A DNA stretch of 5,837 bases, taken from assembly GCA_905235425.1 (NCBI GenBank), contig CAJOKY010000153.1, positions 1 to 5,837 on the forward strand. The letters run 5' to 3'. Shown piece after piece: positions 1 to 4,666 of the stretch. Origin of the DNA: an uncultured Selenomonadaceae bacterium (GTDB lineage Bacteria > Bacillota > Negativicutes > Selenomonadales > Selenomonadaceae). Under the pieces are notes generated by a model. The model worked only from the letters and a program-made list of their open reading frames with translations. It was not told the origin of the DNA and searched no databases. Numbering within the stretch: the first letter of the stretch is position 1; every line of letters starts with the position of its first letter. A program made the position numbers and the translations under genes.

Positions 1-31
1 AACCAAGTTGCAGCATTGAGGTTTCCCAATA

Positions 32-70
32 TCGAGTGCCTTAAAGCCTTAGCTACAACCGTTTGCTCGA
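32..70. repeat. Dispersed motif D, copy 1 (related to 4409-4439)
   Basis: The segment begins TCGAGTGCCTTA, then GCTA and ACCGTTT, and closes with CTCG. It aligns with 4409-4439, which has the same TCGAGTGCCTTA, GCT, GGTTT and CTCG blocks in order. Copy 1 differs by an extra 8 bases, making a small GCCTTA-AA-GCCTTA duplication. The CGAG/CTCG ends are complementary, so a weak hairpin is possible. Each copy lies to the left of an AT-rich stretch and a CCCC-TAAAG-GGGG hairpin, which suggests two relatives of one larger element. The left part of this one would lie outside the window. The rest of 1-217 shows no coding sequence. Confidence 0.4.
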
Positions 71-117
71 TAATAAAATTATACTGTTTGATTTATAAAA
101 AATCAAGAAAATATTGT

Positions 118-160
118 GCGCCTTTCCTCCCCACACTTAAAGGCGGGGGCTTCTCGGCGC
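118..160 (-). repeat. Solitary IS200/IS605-type end hairpin, copy A
   Basis: On the plus strand CCCC (129-132), five bases, TAAAG (138-142), three bases, GGGG (146-149) and CTT follow one another, enclosed by an outer GCGCC/GGCGC stem (118-122 with 156-160). Read on the minus strand this is AAGCCCC-N3-CTTTA-N5-GGGG. From family knowledge, that resembles the 3' hairpin of IS200/IS605 elements and of the guide RNA (reRNA/omega RNA) made from tnpB loci. The same motif with identical spacing occurs at 4223-4246 and 4614-4637. No tnpA or tnpB gene is visible beside it, so it is most likely a remnant or a non-autonomous derivative. It lies downstream of truA and could also affect the 3' end of that transcript, although no clean T-tract follows. 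Confidence 0.55.
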
Positions 161-217
161 TTTTAGGTGATGACTTCACGTCAACGCAGAAGATTATAAA
201 CTTTAAACTGCAATAAG

Positions 218-1018
218 TCAAGAAAAATTTTGTGGATAAAAGACCTCGTACAGACAAAGCCCGTTGGCAGGTGCGGTAGGCGGCGCTAAATTTCTGTCAC
301 GCGCATAAAAAATTTTTTGAAAGTAGTCAAGACTTATTCTTTCACGTCCCACTGCAACTACGGCGGCTACGATATTTCGCGCCATTCGGTACAAAAAGCC
401 GTTGGCGTGAATTTTTATTGACAAAATATCCGCGCAGAATAATTCTTCTGAAAATATTTCAGCCGCAAAAATTTTTCTCACGGGGTCGCGTTCAACTTTG
501 CTTGCCGCTTTAAACGTAGAAAAATCGTGTTCACCTACGATTAGACTTAACGCCGTTTTTATCTTGTCAATGTCAAGAAAATATGGAATATGCCATGCAA
601 AACGCGCAGTGAAAGGGTTTAACGTCCTGCCGCGCTGAATCCTGTAAACGTAGCTTTTACTGTCGGCGCTGTGCAAGGCACTGAAATTTTTATCTACTTC
701 CCACGCCTTTTTCACTACTATATCCGGCGGCAAAAGGCTACTTGCGGCAAGAGGAATTCTTTCAACTTCAATACGCCCGTTTGTAAAAAAATTTACAACT
801 TGACCAAGTGCGTGAACTCCTGCGTCTGTACGACCCGATGCCGTGATTATAATTTTTTCGCCAAAAATTTTTTCCAGCTTGTCTTCCAAAACATTTTGTA
901 CGGCAACACTAGGTGGACTTTGACGCTGAAAGCCGTTGTAATTCGTGCCGTCATATGATACAAGCAACGCGATATTTCTGCGCCGCGCCTTCATTTCTTC
1001 TTTTTGATTCGCGTTCAT
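218..1018 (-). CDS. truA: tRNA pseudouridine(38-40) synthase TruA
   Basis: TruA isomerises uridines 38, 39 and 40 in the anticodon arm of many tRNAs to pseudouridine in the cytoplasm. The 266-residue length is normal for the family. Visible landmarks are SYDGTNYNGFQRQ near residues 21-33, the catalytic-loop signature SGRTDAGVHA at 61-70 with Asp65 as the expected nucleophile, KSYVYRI at 121-127 with the conserved tyrosine, GEHDFSTF at 162-169, NGFLYRMARNIV at 206-217, and a C-terminal APPTAPANGLCL block. The start at 1018 is supported by a TAAGG-type SD site (complement of 1025-1030) with about 8 nt spacing; Met9 is a possible but less well-supported alternative. It lies downstream of the amidase gene on the same strand, separated by a repeat array, so co-transcription is uncertain. 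No clear own promoter was found, and TruA itself is intact. Confidence 0.96.
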   Translation of the reverse strand: MNANQKEEMKARRRNIALLVSYDGTNYNGFQRQSPPSVAVQNVLEDKLEKIFGEKIIITASGRTDAGVHALGQVVNFFTNGRIEVERIPLAASSLLPPDIVVKKAWEVDKNFSALHSADSKSYVYRIQRGRTLNPFTARFAWHIPYFLDIDKIKTALSLIVGEHDFSTFKAASKVERDPVRKIFAAEIFSEELFCADILSIKIHANGFLYRMARNIVAAVVAVGRERISLDYFQKIFYARDRNLAPPTAPANGLCLYEVFYPQNFS

Positions 1019-1030
1019 AAAATTACCTTA

Positions 1031-1213
1031 GGGATTAGTGAGTAGTGAGGTAGTGAGTAGTGAGGTAGTGAGTAGTCTAACACCTAACACCTAGAAGCTA
1101 ATCAGGGAACAGGGATTAGGGAGCAGGGATTAGCTAACCGCTAAAAGCTAACAGCTAACTGCTAATAGCTAACCGCTAATAGCTAACCGCTAATAGCTAA
1201 AAGCTAACAGCTA
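1031..1213. repeat. Heptanucleotide repeat array R1 between amidase and truA
   Basis: The interval is built almost entirely of short tandem units. The first block is GTGAGTA/GTGAGGTA (7-8 nt), then a linker containing CCTAACACCTA. Next come GGGAACA, GGGATTA and GGGAGCA heptads, and finally about twelve GCTAANN heptads (GCTAACC, GCTAAAA, GCTAACA, GCTAACT, GCTAATA). Every GCTAA unit carries TAA on the plus strand and TAG on the minus strand, so no frame stays open. The right edge overlaps the amidase stop codon (TAG, complement of 1211-1213). No promoter or gene is visible inside. It resembles the short tandemly repeated repetitive (STRR) heptamers known from cyanobacteria, but this is similarity of type only. 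Confidence 0.9.
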
Positions 1214-1912
1214 AACCCTATTCAGCACTTCGTCAACATTTTTAATCAACTCCGGCATACGCAGATAAAAATTTTGTCCCGGACAAGACGTGTCGCATAA
1301 ATCGCGGTGACCGAAAATCGTATCGTACGAAGGCATAATCTCGTAATGATCACAAAGTGCGGCAACCAGTCTTTCCGTAGCCAAACTCTGCTCATATGAA
1401 GGTACGCCGATATCAAAATTTCCCGTCATACAAATGCCGACCGTGTAGCGATTGTGTTTGTAAGCGTGCGCACCGACTCTTTCAATCGGTCTCGCGTGTT
1501 CAATGACGCCGTTTTTATGCACGACAAAATGATAGCCGACACCTGCCCAGCCGTTGTTCAAATGAATTTGATGAATCGCGCCCAAACTCATATCTTCATT
1601 GCGCGTCATTCCGGCGTGATGAACCACAATAGCCGTAGTGTACTTTCTAAGCGTCATGCTGTCGACAAATTTTAAATGCGGACTTGCAATTTCCAATTCG
1701 TCCAGCGTCTGAAATTTCGGTATTCTCGGCAGATCAAAAGGCGAAATATTTTTGACGGTATCGACTTGTGACAAAGGCGTTTCACGTAATTCGCCAATTT
1801 TGCGCGGATCTATTCTTGCTTCTGCGGAATTTGGCAACATTCCGACAACCGCCGCACCTGTCAAAAGTTTAAATGCCTTGCCGATAAAATTTCTTCTTGT
1901 AAAATTTTCCAT
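1211..1912 (-). CDS. Tat-exported N-acetylmuramoyl-L-alanine amidase (Amidase_2/PGRP fold)
   Basis: This is a predicted zinc amidase that cleaves the bond between N-acetylmuramic acid and the stem-peptide L-alanine in peptidoglycan, outside the cytoplasmic membrane. The N-terminus carries a twin-arginine motif, TRRNFIGKA (residues 5-13), then a hydrophobic stretch (about 15-26) and an AEA site near 30-32 compatible with signal cleavage. The Amidase_2 core follows: IVVHHAG (95-101, one His expected to bind zinc), GWAGVGYHFVV (121-131), RYTVGICMTGNF (155-166) and GHRDLCDTSCPG (201-212), where His202 and Cys210 match the other zinc ligands. The length of 233 residues is typical. The start fits because the Tat motif lies immediately after it; the SD is weak (AGG then GTGA upstream of a run of eight A). 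It is divergent from the deacetylase gene. Whether it acts in cell-wall turnover or recycling is inferred; no phage lysis genes are nearby. Confidence 0.93.
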   Translation of the reverse strand: MENFTRRNFIGKAFKLLTGAAVVGMLPNSAEARIDPRKIGELRETPLSQVDTVKNISPFDLPRIPKFQTLDELEIASPHLKFVDSMTLRKYTTAIVVHHAGMTRNEDMSLGAIHQIHLNNGWAGVGYHFVVHKNGVIEHARPIERVGAHAYKHNRYTVGICMTGNFDIGVPSYEQSLATERLVAALCDHYEIMPSYDTIFGHRDLCDTSCPGQNFYLRMPELIKNVDEVLNRV

Positions 1913-1940
1913 TTTTTTTTCACTAACCTATCCAAAAAGC

Positions 1941-1969
1941 TTGATTATATTCAAAATTTTGTTTACAAT
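1941..1969 (+). promoter_or_regulatory. Candidate sigma-70-type promoter for the deacetylase gene
   Basis: TTGATT (1941-1946), a 17-bp spacer and TACAAT (1964-1969) have the spacing of a vegetative promoter. Transcription would begin near 1976, giving a leader of about 70 nt. The intergenic region is very AT-rich, so chance matches are likely and the call is tentative. Confidence 0.35.
1944..1949 (-). promoter_or_regulatory. Possible -10 box for the amidase gene
   Basis: The minus strand reads TATAAT here, about 32 bases upstream of the amidase start codon. A good -35 hexamer at 16-18 bp spacing is not evident, so the call rests on the perfect -10 alone. It overlaps the proposed -35 region of the opposing promoter, so the two divergent promoters may compete. 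Confidence 0.3.
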
Positions 1970-2045
1970 ACTTTATATAAGTTTACCAAAAAAATTTTTT
2001 TTTGTAAAGAAACAGCAAGAAGGGGGAACCTTGCGGCGATGTTAA

Positions 2046-3035
2046 ATGTTGCCGTTTACGCTTATGAATAATAAAAAAATTTATGGATTAATTTGTCTTG
2101 CAGTGATACTTATTGCAAGTGTAGGTTGGAGCGTTTTGGGCGGATCGGATAAAGAAAAAATTTCTGCAAAATCCATTTCCGTGAATACGGAAAATAAAAC
2201 CGTGACTCCGGTTGAAACATTACCTGCAGTAGAAAATCCTGTTGCGATAGAAAATTCCGTTGCAGAGCCGACAATTCCGCAGTCAGATAAATTTGTTGTA
2301 GCAGATCAAGATTTTTCAAACCTTCAAGTTCCCGAATTTAATAAGCCGGTTTATGACGCTTATGGATATTGGCAACGGCAGGAAAGCGGTATGGCTACGA
2401 CTTTGCCGGATCTTCAACCGTACTACGGCGAACGTATAGTTTACTTGACATTTGATGACGGTCCCGACAATAAAAATACGCCGGCAATTCTCGACATTCT
2501 GCGCGCTGAAAATGTACCGGCGACATTTTACGTTTTAGGCGCGATGGTTGAGGCTTATCCCGATGTTTTGAAACGCATTTTTAATGAAGGGCACGCGATA
2601 GGAAATCACAGTTACAATCATAATTACAAGGAGCTTTATTCTTCTCCTTGGAATTTTATTGAACAATTTCAGCACACTGATGATATAATTATGGAGCAAA
2701 TCGGCGTACGACCTTTGATAATTCGTGCACCGGGCGGCACTTACGGCGCATTTAATCAAGATTATTGGGATATGGTAGAATCCAGCGGATACGTTGCGCA
2801 TGATTGGAATGTAAGTTCAGGTGACGCTACGCCTAAAGGTGCTACGGCTTATGAAGAAATTACAAACATTACCGATCAAATGAATACGTACAATTTTAAA
2901 TCGGCTATAGTTTTAATGCACTCTACTGCCGCGAAAGGTGAAACCGTTAAAGCGTTGCCGGATATTATTCATTTCTTCAAAGATCGCGGCTACACTTTCG
3001 GTGTTATAACTCCAATGACGCCGCAACCGTGGTAA
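2046..3035 (+). CDS. Membrane-anchored polysaccharide deacetylase (NodB/CE4 family)
   Basis: This is a predicted metal-dependent deacetylase that removes N-acetyl groups from peptidoglycan or another surface glycan outside the cell; the exact substrate cannot be read from sequence. The N-terminus has lysines followed by a hydrophobic segment (about residues 12-31), a signal anchor or signal peptide. A low-complexity linker rich in Val, Glu and Pro (about 40-90) follows. The NodB core has motif 1 TFDDGP (135-140, Asp137/Asp138), motif 2 HSYNH (188-192, the two metal-binding histidines), motif 3 RAPGGTYG (227-234), motif 4 DWNVSSGD (253-260) and motif 5 LMHS (290-293, His292). All catalytic positions are present. 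The start is uncertain: an in-frame stop directly precedes 2046, and ATG 2064 would also keep the signal segment. The strong SD AGGGGG (2021-2026) is best placed for a 10-codon frame opening at 2039. It is divergent from the amidase, suggesting a shared role in wall remodelling. Confidence 0.93.
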   Translation: MLPFTLMNNKKIYGLICLAVILIASVGWSVLGGSDKEKISAKSISVNTENKTVTPVETLPAVENPVAIENSVAEPTIPQSDKFVVADQDFSNLQVPEFNKPVYDAYGYWQRQESGMATTLPDLQPYYGERIVYLTFDDGPDNKNTPAILDILRAENVPATFYVLGAMVEAYPDVLKRIFNEGHAIGNHSYNHNYKELYSSPWNFIEQFQHTDDIIMEQIGVRPLIIRAPGGTYGAFNQDYWDMVESSGYVAHDWNVSSGDATPKGATAYEEITNITDQMNTYNFKSAIVLMHSTAAKGETVKALPDIIHFFKDRGYTFGVITPMTPQPW

Positions 3036-3041
3036 ATTTTT

Positions 3042-3169
3042 GGGATTTAGCTGTTAGCTATTAGCTATTAGCTGTTAGGTTTTAAACGCTAATGGCTAAT
3101 GGCTAATGGCTAATCACTAATGGCTAATCACTAATGGCTAATCACTAATGGCTAACCGCTAATAACTAA
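3042..3169. repeat. Heptanucleotide repeat array R2 with internal inverted arms
   Basis: Just after the deacetylase stop the sequence runs as TTAGCTG/TTAGCTA heptads (about 3048-3077). It then switches orientation to GGCTAAT and CACTAAT heptads, ending in GGCTAAC-CGCTAAT-AACTAAC before the next gene's SD. Because the first part is the reverse orientation of the second, the array can fold on itself. Bases 3053-3078 can pair with 3089-3114. All frames on both strands are closed by TAA/TAG within the units. No promoter is recognisable inside. Confidence 0.9.
3053..3114 (+). other. Long foldback stem in RNA (26 bp) within array R2
   Basis: Position i pairs with 6167 minus i from 3053/3114 to 3078/3089. 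All 26 positions are Watson-Crick or G-U in the plus-strand transcript, with a 10-nt loop (3079-3088). Five positions are G-U wobbles (3053, 3059, 3066, 3073 and 3074). No T-tract follows, so it is not a classical terminator. It could stabilise the 3' end of the deacetylase mRNA or reduce read-through into the next gene. Confidence 0.6.
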
Positions 3170-3185
3170 CGAAAGGGTGATGACA

Positions 3186-3461
3186 ATGTCCGAAATGTTG
3201 AGAAATCACATGAATGAAATGCTTGACCGCTACGAAAAGCCGCTTGAAAAAATGCGTTCGCCGCAGGAAGTTTTGGCAAAGTACAATCAAGCACTGACAA
3301 CTTACCGTGAACTTTCATTTTCAACCGACGACGTATACAGACAAAAACTCGCCGCCTACGCAGAAATTAAGGCGTTGGGTTGGGTACTCGGCAAGCACGA
3401 AAAAACCGTTATTAAGGACATTGCCGCCAATTCCAACTCTACGCCTTTCGGAAATTTTTAA
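3186..3461 (+). CDS. Small soluble protein of unknown function (91 aa)
   Basis: I do not recognise this family. The start at ATG 3186 is chosen because GAAAGGGTGA (3171-3180) gives a good SD at about 5 nt. The frame also contains GTG 3177 and ATG 3180, but these overlap the SD itself. The 91-residue product is mostly charged and helix-prone. It begins SEMLRNHMNEMLDRYEKP, and a segment around residues 20-80 (Lys/Glu/Ala/Leu rich) could form a helical hairpin or short coiled coil. There is no signal peptide or membrane segment. The C-terminus is polar (NSNSTPFGNF). It follows the deacetylase on the same strand after a repeat array and precedes a membrane-protein gene by 53 nt, so it may share a transcript with the latter. 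Clear SD and neighbour-like codon usage make a real gene likely. Confidence 0.75.
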   Translation: MSEMLRNHMNEMLDRYEKPLEKMRSPQEVLAKYNQALTTYRELSFSTDDVYRQKLAAYAEIKALGWVLGKHEKTVIKDIAANSNSTPFGNF

Positions 3462-3514
3462 TCTTAAATCTGAATTAAACGTCATAAAATTTTTAATCTG
3501 AAACGAGATAATCA

Positions 3515-4045
3515 ATGAGCGAAGGAAAGATAAATCACGACGCAAATAAAATTTTTCGTCCGCAACCTTTCAAGTGGAAACGTTACACCGCAGTAGCCGC
3601 AGTTTTTATGCTGTTGGCTTTTTTTGTAGTGTTATTTCAAGACCAAGATAAAGACCCCAGCTTTCACGCAGAAATTTTTCCTTCCGACGCGATAAGCTAC
3701 ATAAAAAATAATTTGCCCGTTGCATTGGCTGACGGCGATTATCCGCTTGCAATGCCGAAGGGCGGCACTTTTGTAAACGGCAAGGCACCAATGCTTTTAG
3801 TTGAAGTGGACGGCGAATTTTACCCGCTGAATATTTTGGACGATTCGATTTTACCGCGTCAAGGTCGGCAGTTGCCGCTGAAAATTTTATTCGGCTTTAC
3901 TTCGCCGCACGCTGAAAATAAATTGCATTACGCAGAGAAAGTAAGCGGTGACGCTGAGAAAGATTTTCGGCGTAAAGCGCAGTATTATTTGCACGTAGCT
4001 GACGGTTTCGGTCAAGTAGAAAGAAAATATCACGTCGTCCATTAA
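3515..4045 (+). CDS. Single-pass membrane protein of unknown function (176 aa)
   Basis: I do not recognise the family. The product has a short basic cytoplasmic N-terminus (residues 1-23, ending KWKRY), one strong transmembrane helix (about 24-41, AVAAVFMLLAFFVVLF) and an extracytoplasmic domain of about 130 residues. That domain begins with acidic/polar residues and contains blocks such as VEVDGEFYPLNILDD and LPLKILFGFTSPHAENK. It looks like a compact beta-rich domain, but no catalytic motif is evident. The SD is poor (only an ACGAG-like purine stretch upstream of ATG 3515), which may mean coupling to the preceding gene or weak expression. Its topology (N-in, bulk outside) fits the cell-envelope theme of neighbouring genes, but function cannot be assigned. 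Confidence 0.75.
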   Translation: MSEGKINHDANKIFRPQPFKWKRYTAVAAVFMLLAFFVVLFQDQDKDPSFHAEIFPSDAISYIKNNLPVALADGDYPLAMPKGGTFVNGKAPMLLVEVDGEFYPLNILDDSILPRQGRQLPLKILFGFTSPHAENKLHYAEKVSGDAEKDFRRKAQYYLHVADGFGQVERKYHVVH

Positions 4046-4083
4046 CTGCCGTTTAACTTTTTCAGTTCTGTACCAATCTTTAT

Positions 4084-4111
4084 TTGCAAATGTTTTCTTT
4101 TGTTGTATAAT
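4084..4111 (+). promoter_or_regulatory. Candidate sigma-70-type promoter in the gene-free region
   Basis: TTGCAA (4084-4089), a 16-bp spacer and a perfect TATAAT (4106-4111) lie just downstream of the 176-residue gene. A transcript would begin near 4118. It faces the hairpin-plus-T-run terminator at 4180-4207, with no open reading frame between them. Confidence 0.45.
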
Positions 4112-4117
4112 TTCGCC

Positions 4118-4207
4118 TAACAACTTGAAGGCTTTGTCGCACGTTAAGACTTAGTACAACGATTTGACAAAATTTAAAGCCCTCCGAGTTTGGAGGGTAA
4201 TTTTTTT
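4118..4207 (+). ncRNA. Possible small RNA of about 90 nt
   Basis: A promoter-like pair (4084-4111) and a good intrinsic terminator (4180-4207) bracket about 90 nt without a usable start codon or SD, the arrangement of a small independent RNA. The interior contains CGCACGTTAAGACTTAGTA. This resembles the minus-strand sequence CGCACTTCGTTAAGACGGAGTA of the facing element (4254-4277), so the RNA may descend from the same repeat family. I do not recognise it as any known RNA class. Alternatively the terminator simply ends the upstream plus-strand genes. Confidence 0.35.
4180..4207 (+). terminator. Rho-independent terminator
   Basis: A perfect 6-bp GC-rich stem, CCCTCC (4180-4185) and GGAGGG (4192-4197), with a 6-nt loop is followed by TAA and a run of seven T (4201-4207). 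It ends plus-strand transcription from the unknown-function genes or from the candidate small RNA. The reverse strand also has a T-rich stretch (CTTTAAATTTTG) after the stem, so weak bidirectional activity is possible. Confidence 0.75.
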
Positions 4208-4523
4208 AAAGATGGTCATAGTCCCCACGCCTAAAGACCGGGGCTTGTCCCGACATACTCCGTCTTAACGAAGTGCGAAGTTCAAACGATTACAAATCTC
4301 CTTCGTAGTCTAGACATCTGCGGACTTTTGACTTAGCCCGGAACTACATAGGATATACCTACACAGCTAGTCTTTTACGAGTACCTTAAGCGAACAGTTC
4401 TCTCGAATTCGAGTGCCTTAGCTGTATAACGGTTTCTCGGTGCTCTGTGCCTTACGCTTGAGTTTTTACGATAGAAACGGATTGTGCCGACTTTGCGACA
4501 GACGTTCATTCTATCAACCATTT
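4208..4523 (-). mobile_element. Degraded IS200/IS605-like element or orphan guide-RNA-like locus (hairpin B)
   Basis: Read on the minus strand, this non-coding stretch ends in AAGCCCC-N3-CTTTA-N5-GGGG (complement of 4223-4246) followed by ACTATGACC. From family knowledge this is the look of an IS200/IS605 right end and of the 3' scaffold hairpin of TnpB guide RNAs. Upstream on that strand it holds motif D copy 2 (4409-4439). No TnpB signature (RuvC motifs, CxxC zinc ribbon) can be read in any frame; the only frame of note is 48 codons (4521 to 4375) with no SD and no recognisable homology. The most likely reading is a non-autonomous or decayed element. An independently expressed structured RNA cannot be excluded. 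The boundaries are approximate, and no target duplication is expected for this family. Confidence 0.4.
4409..4439. repeat. Dispersed motif D, copy 2
   Basis: TCGAGTGCCTTA, GCT, ATAACGGTTT and CTCG appear in the same order as in 32-70 near the window start, minus an 8-base insertion present there. It lies inside the gene-free region and to the left of hairpin C, as copy 1 lies to the left of hairpin A. Confidence 0.4.
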
Positions 4524-4603
4524 AACACAATTCTTTTTATGAGCTTAATTTTAATTATAAAAGATTATCAACATAATTTCAAATTTATTTAAGAAAGGGA
4601 GCA

Positions 4604-4644
4604 CCGCCTTCCTCCCCATAGCTAAAGCTAGGGGCTTCCGGCGG
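4604..4644 (-). repeat. Solitary IS200/IS605-type end hairpin, copy C, in the sufC leader
   Basis: The outer stem CCGCC/GGCGG (4604-4608 with 4640-4644) encloses a second stem: CCCC (4614-4617) with GGGG (4631-4634), and TAGCT (4619-4623) with AGCTA (4626-4630) around an AA loop. The pyrimidine-rich internal loop (TTCCT/CTTCC) is shared with copy A. The linear motif CCCC-N5-TAAAG-N3-GGGGCTT is identical in spacing to copies A and B. It sits 22 bp before the sufC ATG, between an SD-like AAGAAAGGGAG (4591-4601) and the working SD GGTGA (4654-4658). In a sufC mRNA it would form a leader hairpin. Confidence 0.6.
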
Positions 4645-4666
4645 CGCGTTTACGGTGAAATAAATT

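Noticed and set aside
16..216. 66-codon plus-strand open frame at the window start
   Set aside because: It runs through motif D and hairpin A, has no SD and no protein-like pattern; the region reads as non-coding repeats.
671..958. 95-codon plus-strand frame opposite truA
   Set aside because: It is the shadow of the well-supported truA gene on the other strand.
3042..3169. CRISPR-like appearance of the repeat arrays
   Set aside because: Units are 7 nt in direct succession with no unique spacers, and no cas genes are present.
4200..4370. IscB-type (HEARO) omega RNA on the plus strand, suggested by CCCGGAACTACATAG
   Set aside because: Only one short string resembles what I remember of such RNAs, and no IscB/IsrB gene follows it; too little to support.
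4375..4521. 48-codon minus-strand open frame, Arg-rich
   Set aside because: No SD precedes it, no family is recognisable, and it overlaps motif D; an open frame of this length is expected by chance. It was examined as a TnpB or IscB remnant but shows none of their motifs.
4208..4523. tmRNA, RNase P RNA or other known structural RNA in the gene-free region
   Set aside because: Hallmark sequences of these RNAs were looked for on both strands and not seen.
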